Assembly: GCF_002216795.1 (NCBI RefSeq)
Contig: NZ_CP022316.1
Span: forward strand, 3,395,732-3,459,731
Direction of reading: 5' to 3'
DNA length: 64,000 bases
DNA from: Brachybacterium avium
GTDB taxonomy: Bacteria > Actinomycetota > Actinomycetes > Actinomycetales > Dermabacteraceae
Shown: piece by piece, positions 28,662 through 42,593 of the stretch
Numbering within the stretch: the stretch's first letter is position 1
Layout: each line of letters begins with the position of its first letter
Program-made: the position numbers and the translations under genes
The notes under the pieces: model-generated
What the model was told of the DNA's origin: nothing
Seen by the model: only the letters and a program-made list of their open reading frames with translations
The model's database searches: none

Positions 28662-29865
28662 CATCCCCCGCTTCCACCGATCCCTCGAGGTCGCCGAGCC
28701 GCCGTGCGCGCCCCGAGAGGGCGCTGCTGATCCTCGAGGACGGCACCGTCCTGCGCGGCTCCGCCTACGGCGCCCGCGGCTCCCGCCTCGGCGAGGTCGT
28801 CTTCACCACCGGCATGACCGGCTACCAGGAGACCCTCTCGGACCCCTCCTACGCCGGCCAGATCGTCGTCCAGACCGCCCCGCACATCGGCAACACCGGC
28901 GCCAACGCCGCGGACATGGAGTCCCGGAAGATGTGGGTGCGCGGCTACGCCGTGCGCGACGCCAGCCGCATCGCCTCCTCCTACCGTTCCGAGCAGACCC
29001 TGGACGAACTGCTCATCGGCGGTGATGTCGTCGGCATCAGCGACATCGACACCCGCATGCTCACCCGACGGCTGCGGGAGACCGGCTCCCTGCGCGGCGG
29101 GATCTTCTCCGGCGACGCGCTCGCGACGCCGGAGGACGAGCTGCTCGCCCAGGTGCGGGAGCAGCCCGCGATGTCGGGCGCGAGCTTCGTCGAGGAGGTC
29201 ACCATCGCCCAGCCGGTCGTGCTGGAGCCCGAGGGCGAGGTGCGCGCCACCATCGCGGCCGTCGACCTCGGCATCAAGAGCGCCGCGCCGCGCAGCATGC
29301 TCGCCCGCGGGCTGCGCGTCCACCTGCTGCCGGCCACCACCTCCCTCGAGGACCTGCTCGCGCTCTCGCCCGATGCCGTGTTCTTCTCCAACGGCCCCGG
29401 CGACCCCGCCGCCGCCACCGCCCAGGTCGCGCTGCTGCGCGGCGTCCTGGACGCCGGCCTGCCCTTCTTCGGCATCTGCTTCGGCAACCAGCTGCTGGGC
29501 CGTGCCCTGGGCTTCGAGACCTTCAAGCTGAAGTACGGCCACCGCGGCATCAACCAGCCCGTCCAGGACCGCGAGACCGGGCAGGTGGCGATCACCGCCC
29601 ACAACCACGGCTTCGCCGTCGACGTCCCGCTCGAGGGCGAGCACATCGCCCCGTACGACGGCGGCCGCTACGGCCGCGTGAAGGTCTCGCACGTCGGTCT
29701 GAACGACGATGTGGTCGAGGGGCTGCGCTGCCTCGACCGCCCCGCGTTCTCGGTCCAGTACCACCCCGAGGCGGCCGGCGGCCCGCACGACGCCTCGCCC
29801 CTCTTCGATCGTCTGGCAGAGCTCGCGATCGCCCACCGCGCCGCCTCTGCATCCAAGGAGTCCTG

Positions 29866-29866
<1 letters not shown>
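28658..29866 (+). CDS. carA: Carbamoyl-phosphate synthase small (glutaminase) subunit
   Basis: 402-residue class I glutamine amidotransferase delivering ammonia to CarB. The N-terminal CPSase domain has [20 protein letters not shown]. The C-terminal GATase has the nucleophile motif [16 protein letters not shown], plus [14 protein letters not shown] with the catalytic His and Glu. [11 protein letters not shown] is another family mark. The first 20 residues are a Ser/Arg-rich tail; the ATG overlaps the previous stop. It abuts carB with a one-base overlap. Confidence 0.96.
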
Positions 29867-33214
<3,348 letters not shown>

Positions 33215-33218
<4 letters not shown>

Positions 33219-34078
33219 GCGCGGCGCGGCAGATCCCGGCCGGGAGCGGGAGCTTCGGGGAGCGCCTGCGCCAGGCCGTGGAGGCCCGTGGCCGGGTGGT
33301 CGCCGGGATCGATCCGCACTCCTCCCTGCTGGAGGCGTGGTCGCTGCCGGACACCCCTGACGGGCTGCGGGAGTTCTCCCGGATCGCGCTGGCCGCGGTG
33401 GCGGGGAAGGTGGCGGCGGTCAAGCCGCAGTCGGCCTTCTTCGAGCGTCATGGCTCCGCCGGTGTCGCGGTGCTCGAGGAGCTGCTGGCCGCCGCCCGTG
33501 AGGCGGGCGTGCTGACGATCCTCGACGTCAAGCGGGGGGACATCGGCTCCACCATGGGGGCCTACGCCCAGGCGCACCTGCTCCCCGGCGCCCCGCTGGA
33601 GGCCGATGCGATCACCGTCAGCCCGTACCTCGGCGCCGGCTCGCTGGCTCCGGCGGCACAGCTCGCCGCCGAGCACGGCAAGGGCCTGTTCCTGCTGGCG
33701 CTGACCTCCAACCCGGACGGACCGCAGGTCCAGCATGCGCGGACGACGGCCGACACGCCGGTGGCGCTCGAGATCGCCCGACACGCCGAACAGATCGGGA
33801 ACGCAGGTCACGGCGAGTGGTCGAGCGTGGGCCTGGTGGTCGGTGCGACCGTCGGGGAGGCGTACCGCCGGCTCGGTCTGGATCGTGCCGCGCCGTCGGT
33901 CCCGCTGCTGGCCCCGGGCTTCGGGGCGCAGGGGGCGGGCCCCGCGCAGCTCCCCGAAGTATTCGGCGAAAACGCAGGTCATGTGCTTGTTTCGCTGTCC
34001 CGTGGGCTGCTGTCCGCAGGCCCGGACGAGGCGGCGCTGGGGGCTCGGGCAGCACAGCTGCAGGCGGACTACGCCTGA
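33215..34078 (+). CDS. pyrF: Orotidine-5'-phosphate decarboxylase, type 2
   Basis: 287-residue enzyme producing UMP from OMP. It is the larger, type 2 (actinobacterial) form: VVAGIDPHSSLL near the N-terminus, catalytic LDVKRGDIGSTMGAYAQAHL (about 105-124, with the Asp-x-Lys-x2-Asp set), a TVSPYLGAGSL block and LAPGFGAQGAGP. It starts by ATGA overlap with carB and closes the pyr operon. pyrD (dihydroorotate dehydrogenase) and pyrE are not in the window. The 200 bases after it hold no gene. Confidence 0.95.
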
Positions 34079-34278
34079 CTGTTCAGGGTCTGCGTCGCCG
34101 GCCTCGGCAGCGGTGCAGACACCCCTCCGCAGGACCCTGAACGAGCCCCGATCCGCACCGGACCAGCGGCGAAGCGTGTCAAAAGTGCGCTCCGCCACGA
34201 ATATGGGGTTACGCTCTTCCCACATCGAGGTCCTCCCGGATCTCCACGTCACCAGCAAGAGAACAAGAGGTAAGAACA

Positions 34279-34605
34279 GTGGCTCTCCCTCCCCTCACCC
34301 CTGAGCAGCGGGCCGATGCCCTGAAGAAGGCGGCCGAAGCTCGTCGCGAGCGCGCCGCCATCAAGGCTCGCCTGAAGGACAGCGCCGGTCACCGCGGCGA
34401 GGAGATCAAGAAGGTCCTCAAGGAGGCCGAGGACAACGAGATCGTCGGTCGCCTCCGCGTCTCCGCGCTGCTGGAAGCCCTCCCGGGCGTCGGCAAGGTC
34501 AAGGCGCAGCAGATCATGGAGGAGATCGGCATCTCCCCCTCGCGCAAGATCCGCGGCCTCGGTTCTCACCAGGCAGAGAAGCTCGTCGCGCATTTCGCAG
34601 AGTGA
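34279..34605 (+). CDS. mihF: Integration host factor, actinobacterial type (mIHF)
   Basis: 108-residue nucleoid-associated protein. Basic N-terminal helix ([20 protein letters not shown]) and a C-terminal helix-two-turn-helix ([18 protein letters not shown], about 74-91) that binds DNA and widens the minor groove. Length matches the short form of mIHF. The start codon is GTG after AAGAGGTAAG. It lies after pyrF with a 200-base gap (34079-34278) that probably carries its own promoter, and overlaps gmk (GTGA). The pyrF-mihF-gmk-rpoZ order is conserved. Confidence 0.95.
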   Translation: MALPPLTPEQRADALKKAAEARRERAAIKARLKDSAGHRGEEIKKVLKEAEDNEIVGRLRVSALLEALPGVGKVKAQQIMEEIGISPSRKIRGLGSHQAEKLVAHFAE

Positions 34606-35201
34606 GTGATCCCTCCGCCGGGGTCGATGCCGAGACGGCATCGACCCCGGTCACTGTCCTGGCCGGACCCACCGCGGTCGGCAAGGGCACCGTCTCCGCA
34701 GCGATCCGTGCCCGGTACCCCGAGATCTGGCTGTCCGTCTCCGCGACCACCCGGGCTCCGCGCCCCGGTGAGGTGGATGGCGTCCACTACCGCTTCGTGA
34801 GCGAGGAGGAGTTCTCCTCCCTGATCGAGAACGGCCAGATGCTGGAGTGGGCGGTGGTGCACGGTCGCAACAAGTACGGAACCCCGCGAGGTCCCGTCGA
34901 GCAGAAGGTCGCCGAAGGGCGCCCGGTGCTGCTGGAGATCGACCTGGCCGGCGCCCGGCAGGTCCGCGACTCCCTGCCCGAGGCGCAGTTCGTGTTCCTC
35001 GCCCCGCCGGACTGGGACACGCTCGTGGACCGGCTGGTGGGCCGTGGCACCGAAGATGCGGAGGAGCGCGAGCGCCGCCTGGCGACCGCGCGGGTCGAGC
35101 TCGCCGCGGAGGACGAGTTCGACGTCACGATCGTCAACGACACCGTGGATCGGGCCGCCGCTGAGCTGGCGCGCCTGCTCGGCGTGCGCGACCTCACCTG
35201 A
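34602..35201 (+). CDS. gmk: Guanylate kinase
   Basis: 199-residue enzyme phosphorylating GMP to GDP. P-loop [14 protein letters not shown] (about 21-34), [19 protein letters not shown] (GMP-binding), [15 protein letters not shown] and the lid region [18 protein letters not shown] are all present. GTG start overlaps the mihF stop. The 17 residues before the P-loop are variable. It supplies GDP/GTP beside rpoZ, a conserved pairing linked to (p)ppGpp biology in other bacteria. Confidence 0.96.
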   Translation: MSDPSAGVDAETASTPVTVLAGPTAVGKGTVSAAIRARYPEIWLSVSATTRAPRPGEVDGVHYRFVSEEEFSSLIENGQMLEWAVVHGRNKYGTPRGPVEQKVAEGRPVLLEIDLAGARQVRDSLPEAQFVFLAPPDWDTLVDRLVGRGTEDAEERERRLATARVELAAEDEFDVTIVNDTVDRAAAELARLLGVRDLT

Positions 35202-35284
35202 CCTCCGCCGCCCGTGCCCTCGTCCTCGGCAGGGGAAGGGCGTATCCTGAAGCGTCGCACGTCATATCTCACGAAGGGACATCC

Positions 35285-35647
35285 GTGGCCGGAACAGTCG
35301 CACATCCCGAAGGCATCACGAACCCCCCGATCGACCGTCTCCTGGAGACCGTCGACTCGAAGTACGCCCTGGTGCTGTACGCCTCGCAGCGCGCCCGCCA
35401 GATCAACTCGTACTACTCGCAGCTCTCCGAGGGCCTGCTGGAGTTCGTCGGCCCGCTGGTGGACGTCGAGAACCAGGAGAAGCCGCTCTCGATCGCCCTG
35501 CGGGAGATCGACGAGAACCTGCTCACGATCCGCGAGATCGACGAGGAGGAGTACGCCGCGCAGAACGAGCCGGACCCCAACGCTCCGGCCCCGCTGATGC
35601 TCGGCGACGACGCCCCCGAGATCCCGCCGACCGACTTCCCGCTCTGA
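35285..35647 (+). CDS. rpoZ: RNA polymerase omega subunit
   Basis: 120-residue small subunit that stabilises RNA polymerase beta-prime. Family core: [34 protein letters not shown], and [16 protein letters not shown]. The acidic C-terminal tail (about 85-120) is variable and Pro-rich, normal for actinobacteria. GTG start, with GAAGGG upstream; TATCCT at about 35243 could be a -10, giving it a promoter separate from gmk. Confidence 0.94.
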   Translation: MAGTVAHPEGITNPPIDRLLETVDSKYALVLYASQRARQINSYYSQLSEGLLEFVGPLVDVENQEKPLSIALREIDENLLTIREIDEEEYAAQNEPDPNAPAPLMLGDDAPEIPPTDFPL

Positions 35648-35671
35648 TCCCGGCTCCCGCCGAGTGATCCG

Positions 35672-36952
35672 ATGAGCAGCGAGCTGCGCACCTTCGACGG
35701 TGCCCGCGTCCTGGTCGGTGTCGGGGGAGGCATCGCCGCCTACAAGACCGCGCACCTGGTGCGCGGTCTTGTCGGTGACGGGGCCGATGTCCGGGTCATC
35801 CCCACCACCGCATCCCTCGAGTTCATCGGGGCCGCGACCTGGGAGGCGCTCAGCCACCATCCGGTGCTGACCTCGGTCTTCGAGGACGTCGACGAGGTCG
35901 CTCACGTCCGCCTCGGCCAGGAGGCCGAGCTGATGGTGATCGCGCCCGCCACGGCCGATCTGCTGGCCCGCCTGCGGATCGGCCGCGCCGATGACCTGCT
36001 GACCGCTTCCGCCCTGGTCGCCCGCACCCCGATCGTGGTGGCACCGGCGATGCACACCGAGATGTGGGAGCACCCCTCCACGGTCGAGAACGTCGCCGTG
36101 CTGCGCGAGCGCGGTCTGATCGTGCTGGAACCGGCCGTCGGCCGGCTCACCGGTCCCGACTCCGGCGCGGGCCGGCTCCCCGAACCCGAGGCGATCCTCG
36201 AGGCCGCCCGCGCAGCGATCGCCGCGCCCCGGGATGCGCGCGGCGCCGTCCGCCGCGACCTAATGGGTCGGGAGCTGCTGATCACCGCCGGCGGCACCCG
36301 GGAGGACCTCGACCCGGTCCGCTACCTCGCCAACCACTCCTCGGGCAGGCAGGGCTGGGCACTCGCCCATGCCGCGCTCGCCCGTGGCGCCCGCGTGCGC
36401 CTGATCGCTGCGAACGTGGAGCTGGAGACCCCGCCCGGTGCCCTGCGCCTGGATGTGGGCAGCGCTGCCGAGCTCGCCGCACTGGTCGCCGAGCATCGCG
36501 GCCAGGTCGACGCTCTGGTGATGGCGGCCGCGGTCGCGGACTTCACCGCCGCCGAGCGGTCCGACTCCAAGATCAAGAAGGACGAATCCGCCGGGGACGA
36601 CAGCGAGGCGGTGCCCGTGCTCGCCCTGCGCCGCACCCAGGACATCCTGCGACTCAGTGTGCTCGAGCGCACAGAGGCCGGATCGGGGCGCCCGGTGATC
36701 GTCGGATTCGCCGCCGAGACCGGGGGAGGGGGCAGCAGCGCCTTGGACCTGGCGCGGCAGAAGGCTCGCCGCAAGGGCGCGGATCTGCTGGTCTTCAACG
36801 ACATCACCGCCGGGGTGTTCGGCGCCACCGACAACTCCGTGCGCATCCTGGACCGCGGCGGCGAGGAGCTCGCCCGCGCCGAGGGCTCCAAGACCCTCGT
36901 CGCCCACGCCGTCCTCGATGAGCTCCTGCCCGCCCTGCCGGAAGTACCCTGA
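35672..36952 (+). CDS. coaBC: Bifunctional phosphopantothenoylcysteine decarboxylase / phosphopantothenate-cysteine ligase
   Basis: 426-residue CoA-synthesis enzyme. CoaC part (about 1-190): [27 protein letters not shown] (catalytic His), [20 protein letters not shown] and the flavin-site APAMHTEMW. CoaB part (about 195-426): [35 protein letters not shown] and SKIKKDE. The N-terminal [14 protein letters not shown] is similar in look to the next gene's ELRTF start, by coincidence. It lies directly upstream of metK (5-base gap), the standard actinobacterial order. Confidence 0.95.
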   Translation: MSSELRTFDGARVLVGVGGGIAAYKTAHLVRGLVGDGADVRVIPTTASLEFIGAATWEALSHHPVLTSVFEDVDEVAHVRLGQEAELMVIAPATADLLARLRIGRADDLLTASALVARTPIVVAPAMHTEMWEHPSTVENVAVLRERGLIVLEPAVGRLTGPDSGAGRLPEPEAILEAARAAIAAPRDARGAVRRDLMGRELLITAGGTREDLDPVRYLANHSSGRQGWALAHAALARGARVRLIAANVELETPPGALRLDVGSAAELAALVAEHRGQVDALVMAAAVADFTAAERSDSKIKKDESAGDDSEAVPVLALRRTQDILRLSVLERTEAGSGRPVIVGFAAETGGGGSSALDLARQKARRKGADLLVFNDITAGVFGATDNSVRILDRGGEELARAEGSKTLVAHAVLDELLPALPEVP

Positions 36953-36957
36953 ACCCC

Positions 36958-38166
36958 ATGACCACCAGCGAGCTGCGCACCTTCACGTCCGAATCGGTCA
37001 CCGAAGGCCATCCCGACAAGATCTGCGATCAGATCTCCGACGCGATCCTCGATGATCTGCTGGCCCAGGACCGCGATGCCCGCGTGGCCGTGGAGACCAT
37101 GGTGACCACCGGGCTCGTGCACGTCGCCGGTGAGGTCCGCACCAGCGGGTACAGCGATGTCGCGACGATCGTGCGCGACGTGATCCGCGAGATCGGCTAC
37201 GACTCCTCCGAGAAGGGCTTCGACGCCGATTCCTGCGGCATCGAAGTCTCCATCGGCGCCCAGTCCCCGGACATCGCCCAGGGGGTCGACACCTCCTTCG
37301 AAGCTCGCGGGGACGTGGCGGCGGAGACCTTCGCGAGGCTCGGCGCCGGTGACCAGGGGCTGATGTTCGGCTACGCCTGCCGCGACACCCCCGAGCTGAT
37401 GCCGCTGCCCATCCATGCCGCTCATCGCCTCACCCGCAACCTCTCCGCGGCTCGCCGCGATGACGTGCTCCCGTACCTGCGCCCGGACGGCAAGACCCAG
37501 GTCTCGATCGGCTACGACGAGGACGGCGTGGCCCGCAGCGTCGACGCGATCGTGGTCTCCACCCAGCACAGCGCCGAGGTGGACCTCGACAGCCAGCTGG
37601 CCCCGGCGATCTCGAAGGTCGTCATCGCCCCGGTGCTCGAGGACCTCGAGGACCTCGGCCTGGACACCTCCGGGGTGGTCACCCACATCAACCCCTCCGG
37701 CCGCTTCGTGCTGGGCGGCCCCAAGGGTGATGCGGGGCTGACCGGGCGCAAGATCATCGTGGACACCTACGGCGGCATGGCCCGTCACGGCGGCGGCGCG
37801 TTCTCCGGCAAGGACCCCTCGAAGGTGGACCGCTCCGGCGCCTACGCGATGCGCTGGGTGGCCAAGAACATCGTCGCCGCGGGGCTCGCCGACCGCTGCG
37901 AGGTGCAGGTCGCCTACGCCATCGGCGTCGCCGAGCCGGTGGGCCTGTACGTCGAGACCTTCGGCACCGGGCACGTCCCCTCGCACCAGATCGCCGCCGC
38001 CGTCCGGAAGGTCTTCGACCTGCGTCCCGCCGCGCTCATCGACGCGCTGGACCTGCTGCGCCCGATCTACTCCCTGACCTCGGTGCACGGGCATTTCGGT
38101 CGCGAGCTGCCCGAGTTCACCTGGGAGCGCACGGACCGTGCCGAGGAGCTGGAGCGCGCCCTGTGA
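36958..38166 (+). CDS. metK: S-adenosylmethionine synthetase
   Basis: 402-residue enzyme making SAM from methionine and ATP. Signatures: [20 protein letters not shown] at the N-terminus, [12 protein letters not shown] (about 122-133), [19 protein letters not shown] and [16 protein letters not shown]. Start at ATG 36958 gives the usual length. It ends in a GTGA overlap with hisI. In mycobacteria priA follows metK; here the his/trp block begins at once. No SAM riboswitch is seen: only five bases separate it from coaBC. Confidence 0.97.
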   Translation: MTTSELRTFTSESVTEGHPDKICDQISDAILDDLLAQDRDARVAVETMVTTGLVHVAGEVRTSGYSDVATIVRDVIREIGYDSSEKGFDADSCGIEVSIGAQSPDIAQGVDTSFEARGDVAAETFARLGAGDQGLMFGYACRDTPELMPLPIHAAHRLTRNLSAARRDDVLPYLRPDGKTQVSIGYDEDGVARSVDAIVVSTQHSAEVDLDSQLAPAISKVVIAPVLEDLEDLGLDTSGVVTHINPSGRFVLGGPKGDAGLTGRKIIVDTYGGMARHGGGAFSGKDPSKVDRSGAYAMRWVAKNIVAAGLADRCEVQVAYAIGVAEPVGLYVETFGTGHVPSHQIAAAVRKVFDLRPAALIDALDLLRPIYSLTSVHGHFGRELPEFTWERTDRAEELERAL

Positions 38167-38546
38167 CCACGCCCGATCCCCGCCTCGACCCCGCTCTCGC
38201 CTCGCGCCTCAAGCACGACGACGCCGGACTGCTCACCGCCGTGGTGCAGGACGCCACCGATCACCGTGTGCTGATGGTCGGCTGGATGGATGACGAGGCG
38301 CTGCGCCGCACCCTGAGCACCGGACGCGTCACCTACTGGTCCCGCTCCCGCAGCGAATACTGGCGCAAGGGTGACACCAGCGGGCACGTCCAGTGGGTGC
38401 GCTCGGTCGCCCTGGACTGCGATGGCGACACCCTGCTGGTGAGCGTCGACCAGGTCGGGGCGGCCTGCCACCGCGGCACCGACACCTGCTTCGACGGCGG
38501 CGACCTGGGCGCCCTCGTCCTGGATCCCACGGAGCGCACCTCATGA
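38163..38546 (+). CDS. hisI: Phosphoribosyl-AMP cyclohydrolase
   Basis: 127-residue zinc enzyme of histidine synthesis. Motifs: [64 protein letters not shown] with metal-binding Asp and Cys residues. It is the stand-alone form without HisE. It starts at GTG overlapping metK and ends in ATGA overlapping trpE. Grouping of hisI with trpE is known in actinobacteria and reflects shared use of PRPP-derived intermediates. Confidence 0.95.
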   Translation: MTTPDPRLDPALASRLKHDDAGLLTAVVQDATDHRVLMVGWMDDEALRRTLSTGRVTYWSRSRSEYWRKGDTSGHVQWVRSVALDCDGDTLLVSVDQVGAACHRGTDTCFDGGDLGALVLDPTERTS

Positions 38547-40122
38547 ACGATCGCACTGCCCGCGCAGAGGCCTATCCCGAGCAGGTCGGGGGCCGCGAGG
38601 GCGACGCCCTCGGCGTCATCGTCCCGATCGCGAGACCTTCCGGGCGCTGGCCGCACGCCAGCGGGTGGTCCCGCTCAGCGTGCGGCTGCTGGCCGACGAG
38701 GACACCCCGGTCTCCCTCTACCGCCGACTGACGGACGACGGCGGCACTCGCGGCACCTTCCTGCTCGAATCCGCCGGGGAGGGCGAAGCCTCCCGCTTCT
38801 CGATCATCGGCACCCGGGCCCGCGCCGTCCTCACCGAGCGCGACGGGCAGGCGCACTGGCGCGGCGACGTCCCTGCCGGAGTCCCCACCTCCGGCAGCCC
38901 GGTGGAGGCCCTGCGCGCAGTGACCGGCGAGTTCCGCGCCGCCCGGCAACCCCACCTGCCGCCGTTCTCCGGCGGCATGGTCGGCTTCGTCGCCTATGAC
39001 GCCGTCAGGCACTGGGAGAAGCTCGCCGCGTCCCCGCCGGACGAGATCGGGCTGCCCGACCTGTCGATGCTGCTGGCGCAGGATGTCGTGGTCCACGACG
39101 CGCACGACTCCACCGTGGTGCTGGTCGCCAACGCCCTGAACCTCAACGCCACCGATGACGGCGTGGACGCCGCCTATGACGACGCCCTCGCCCGGCTGGA
39201 GGTCATGCGGGAACGGCTGCGCACCCCTATCGCCGGCGGTGCGGTGGTCTACGACACCGTGCGCGAGCTCGAACCCAAGGCCCGCACTTCGCAGCTCGAG
39301 TACGAGCAGGCCGTGCACGAGGCTGTCCGCGACATCATCGACGGCGAGATCTTCCAGGTGGTCCCCTCGCAGCGGTTCTCGCTGCCGATCGCCGCAGATC
39401 CGCTGGACGTCTATCGCGTGCTGCGGCGCATGAACCCCAGCCCGTACATGTATCTGCTGCGCACCGTCGACGCGGAGGGGGAGCCCATCGACGTGGTCGG
39501 GGCAAGCCCGGAGTCCCTGGTGACCGTGAGGGGGACCACCGCCACCACGCATCCGATCGCGGGCTCACGACCGCGCGGCACCACCCCGGAGGAGGACGAG
39601 CGGCTCGGGGCCGAGCTGCTCGCCGATCCCAAGGAGCGCTCCGAGCACCTGATGCTCGTCGACCTCGCCCGCAACGACCTGCAGAAGTTCTGTGCGCCCG
39701 GGACCGTGGTGGTGCGCGACTTCATGCACCTGCAGCGCTTCTCCCACATCCAGCACATCGTCTCCACGGTCACCGGGACGCTGCGCGAGGACGTCGAGGC
39801 CTACGACGCGCTGCGGGCCACGTTCCCGGCAGGAACGCTCTCCGGCGCCCCGAAGCCTTCCGCGATGCGGATCATCGACCGGCTCGAGCCGGTGCGGCGC
39901 GGTGTCTACGGAGGCACCGTGGGCTACTTCGACTTCGCCGGCGACATGGATATGGCGATCGCGATCCGCACCGCCGTGATCAAGGACGGCACCGCCCACG
40001 TGCAGGCCGGCGGGGGAGTGGTCGCCGATTCGGACGCCACCATGGAGCATCGCGAGACGCAGTCGAAGGCCGCCGCCGCACTGCGAGCCGCCGCTGCCGC
40101 CGACACGCTGCGTCCGGCATGA
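38543..40122 (+). CDS. trpE: Anthranilate synthase component I, probable one-base frameshift error at 38623-38625
   Basis: Chorismate-to-anthranilate enzyme, first step of tryptophan synthesis. The ATG overlaps hisI and reads [16 protein letters not shown]...GVIVP; the frame then breaks at GTCCCGATC. One added C gives [24 protein letters not shown] and continues into the long downstream frame. The feedback-site [30 protein letters not shown] and the catalytic [17 protein letters not shown] and [16 protein letters not shown] are intact. Repaired length is 526 residues. No trpG lies nearby. The downstream frame's own first start (38665) would cut the N-terminus. Confidence 0.9.
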
Positions 40123-40802
40123 GCGCGCAGGAGCCCGCCGCCCGACGCGGCCTGCCCGGCCGGCGCACCACCGTCCTCGCCGGCACCGCGGCCTCCGCAC
40201 TGCTGGCCGGGACCACCCGCACCACCTGGATCGATGCGACGGCACCGGACCTGACCGGCACCCTGCAACAGGTCGACGTGCTCGGAGCGGATGCCGCCCC
40301 GGCGGTGCTGGCCCTGTCGCTGGTGGCGATCGCCGCCTCGCTGGCCACCTCTCTGTCCTCCAGCTGGCTGCGCTTCCTGACCGGTCCCGTGCTGCTGCTG
40401 ACCGGGGCCGGGGCGATGCTCGCGGCGTTCGCCGTCGTGCGTGAGCCCGCCGCCGCGGCGGGCTCCGCCGTCACCTCCGCCACCGGCGTGGTCGGCTCCG
40501 CGCTCGGAGCCGAGACCACCGCCTGGCCCCTGCTGGCCCTGGCACCCTCGCTCGCGGTGCTGGCTGTCGGAGTGCTGGTGCTGCTCGCGGGAGGCACCTG
40601 GCCACGCCGGGACCGCTACCGCAGCGCCGCCGTCACGACCGCTGCAGACCCGGCGGACGACCCTGCGGCGGCATGGGACGCCCTCACCCGCGGGGAGGAC
40701 CCCAGCGCCCAGGAGACCCCCAGCGCCCAGGAGCCCTGGGAGCAGACGCCTCCGCGCCCGCGGGACGTCCCCGGTCCGGAGGAGACGCCGACGTCCCGGT
40801 GA
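40119..40802 (+). CDS. Trp biosynthesis-associated membrane protein
   Basis: 227-residue protein with four predicted membrane helices (about 18-35, 60-85, 88-110 and 140-165) and a long Pro/Gln/Glu-rich cytoplasmic tail with two SAQE repeats. This family is found in actinobacterial trp operons right after trpE; its function is unknown. TTWIDATAPDLTGT between the first two helices is a family-type loop. Translation is coupled to trpE by ATGA. Confidence 0.82.
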   Translation: MSAQEPAARRGLPGRRTTVLAGTAASALLAGTTRTTWIDATAPDLTGTLQQVDVLGADAAPAVLALSLVAIAASLATSLSSSWLRFLTGPVLLLTGAGAMLAAFAVVREPAAAAGSAVTSATGVVGSALGAETTAWPLLALAPSLAVLAVGVLVLLAGGTWPRRDRYRSAAVTTAADPADDPAAAWDALTRGEDPSAQETPSAQEPWEQTPPRPRDVPGPEETPTSR

Positions 40803-40913
40803 TGCCGCTCACCGGGTGCGCGACACCTCGCACGCGCCGATGGACGATGGACCATCCATCCCCCGGTGGCGTGGCACAATGGGCTCGACCGGGACCCAGA
40901 CTGGAGAAGGAAC

Positions 40914-41228
40914 ATGCCGAAGAGCTACGCTGTGCCGCCGCCGCCCCACCACAACGAGGGCAAGACCGTCGCGGCTTGGACCATGAACCTCGGCATCGTG
41001 CTGGGCGCCCTCGCGATCGGCGTCGGAATGGTCTTCGCGGGCCTGAACATCCTGATCTGGGTGGGCGCCGCCGTCGTCCTGGTGGCCGTCATCATCGGCC
41101 TGGTGCTGTCCCGGACCGGCCTCGGCCAGCCCCGGCATTACGGCGAGGCACAGGCCGCCGCCACGGCCTCCGGCAGCTCCGACCGCAACGCGCGCGCAGC
41201 ACATCCTGCCGAGGCCGACGCGAGGTGA
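40914..41228 (+). CDS. HGxxPAAW family small membrane protein
   Basis: 104-residue protein with the sequence HHNEGKTVAAWT at about residues 9-20, a version of the HGxxPAAW signature, followed by two membrane helices (about 24-42 and 46-66). The rest is a hydrophilic Ala-rich tail. Function unknown; it sits in trp operons of many actinobacteria. GGAGAAGGAAC before ATG 40914 decides the start over the in-frame GTG at 40866. It overlaps the DUF2752 gene (GTGA). Confidence 0.82.
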   Translation: MPKSYAVPPPPHHNEGKTVAAWTMNLGIVLGALAIGVGMVFAGLNILIWVGAAVVLVAVIIGLVLSRTGLGQPRHYGEAQAAATASGSSDRNARAAHPAEADAR

Positions 41229-41692
41229 CCTCGCCGGCGCGGCAGGAGCACGGCACGACAGCGCTCACCGCCCCTGCCAGGGGCCCGCGTCAGCTGCTGC
41301 TCCCGCTCGCGATCATCGCTTCCGGAGCCACCCTCGCCATCGCGGTGCAGCTGGTCTTCGATCCGTTCCGCACCCATATCCCGCTGTGCGTGCTGAACCA
41401 CCTCACCGGCCTGGAGTGCCCCGGCTGCGGAGCGATCCGCTCCGTGCATGCTCTGCTCGCCGGTGACCCGCTGCTCGCCCTGCGGAACAACGCGCTGGTG
41501 ACCACGGCGATCCCGCTGGCCGGGATCGGTCTGGTGGCCTGGGCCGTACGGCGCTCGCGCGGGCTGCGCACGAATCTGCTGCCCTCCAACACGGTGCTGC
41601 TGGTGCTGGTCGGGATCGCCGTCCTGTACGCGGTGCTGCGGAACCTGCCGATGTTCTGGTTCCTGGCCCCGATCTCGTACGTGGGCGGCTGA
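41225..41692 (+). CDS. DUF2752 membrane protein
   Basis: 155-residue protein of the DUF2752 family, function unknown. The diagnostic stretch is [20 protein letters not shown] (about 58-77) with the CPGCG pair, followed by [15 protein letters not shown]. Three membrane helices are likely (about 22-42, 94-115 and 122-142). GTG start overlaps the HGxxPAAW gene. With the two genes before it, it forms a trio of unexplained small membrane proteins between trpE and trpC. Confidence 0.82.
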   Translation: MTSPARQEHGTTALTAPARGPRQLLLPLAIIASGATLAIAVQLVFDPFRTHIPLCVLNHLTGLECPGCGAIRSVHALLAGDPLLALRNNALVTTAIPLAGIGLVAWAVRRSRGLRTNLLPSNTVLLVLVGIAVLYAVLRNLPMFWFLAPISYVGG

Positions 41693-41759
41693 CCCCGCCC
41701 CCGACATCTGCGGCGGCGCCCCGGCGCCATGCCACCCCGACCTGCTGCAGGAGGCCTGC

Positions 41760-42593
41760 GTGACCACCACCGGAACCGTCCTCGACGAGATCATCGTCGG
41801 CGTGCGGGAGGATCTCTCGGTCCGGCGTGCCGCCGTGCCGGACGCCGAGATCGTGCGCCTGGCCCAGGCCGCGCCGCCGGCCCTGGACACCGCTGCGCGG
41901 CTGCGCGGCGACGGCACCACCATGGGCCTGATCGCCGAGGTCAAACGGTCCAGCCCGTCCAAGGGGGCCCTGGCGGAGATCCCGGAACCCGCCGAGCTCG
42001 CCGCGGCATACGCCGGAGCGGGTGCCGGCGCGATCAGCGTGCTCACCGAGCAGCGCCGGTTCCGCGGCACGCTCGCCGACCTCGATGCGGTGCGGGCCCG
42101 GGTCGGCATCCCGGTGCTGCGCAAGGACTTCATGGTCGAGCCGTATCAGATGTACGAGGCACGAGCCCACGGCGCCGACCTGGTGCTGCTGATCGTCGCC
42201 GCACTCGAGGACACCCAGCTGCGGGACCTGTACGACCTCGCTGCCGAGCTCGGGATGCAGGCGCTGGTGGAGACCCACACCGCGCCCGAGCTCGAGCGGG
42301 CGCTCGCCCTGGACGCGGAGATCATCGGCGTCAACGCCCGCAACCTCAAGGACCTCACCGTCGACCTCGGCCGGGCGGCGGAGCTGCTGCGCGGGATCCC
42401 CGCCGGGCCGCTCGCGATCGGCGAATCAGCGGTGGCCTCGGTCACCGACGTCGAGGCGTACGCCGCGGCCGGCGCTGACGGCGTCCTGGTCGGCGAGGCG
42501 CTGGTCACCTCCGGCGACCCCGCCGCTGCCGTCGGCTCGTACTGTCGGGTGGCCCGTCGCGGCCGCCCCCTCCCGGAAGGAGCTCAGGCATGA
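41760..42593 (+). CDS. trpC: Indole-3-glycerol-phosphate synthase
   Basis: 277-residue TIM-barrel enzyme of tryptophan synthesis. Catalytic motifs: [14 protein letters not shown] (Lys, about 62-75), [48 protein letters not shown]-like [15 protein letters not shown] and IGESAVA. GTG start with CAGGAGGCC upstream; a 67-base gap separates it from DUF2752. It overlaps trpB (ATGA). Confidence 0.96.
   Translation: MTTTGTVLDEIIVGVREDLSVRRAAVPDAEIVRLAQAAPPALDTAARLRGDGTTMGLIAEVKRSSPSKGALAEIPEPAELAAAYAGAGAGAISVLTEQRRFRGTLADLDAVRARVGIPVLRKDFMVEPYQMYEARAHGADLVLLIVAALEDTQLRDLYDLAAELGMQALVETHTAPELERALALDAEIIGVNARNLKDLTVDLGRAAELLRGIPAGPLAIGESAVASVTDVEAYAAAGADGVLVGEALVTSGDPAAAVGSYCRVARRGRPLPEGAQA

Noticed and set aside
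36952..36958. SAM riboswitch before metK
   Set aside because: Only five bases separate coaBC and metK and no conserved riboswitch core is present.
38543..38664. trp leader peptide or attenuator ahead of trpE
   Set aside because: trpE starts inside hisI by ATGA, leaving no leader, and no Trp-codon-rich short frame is seen there.
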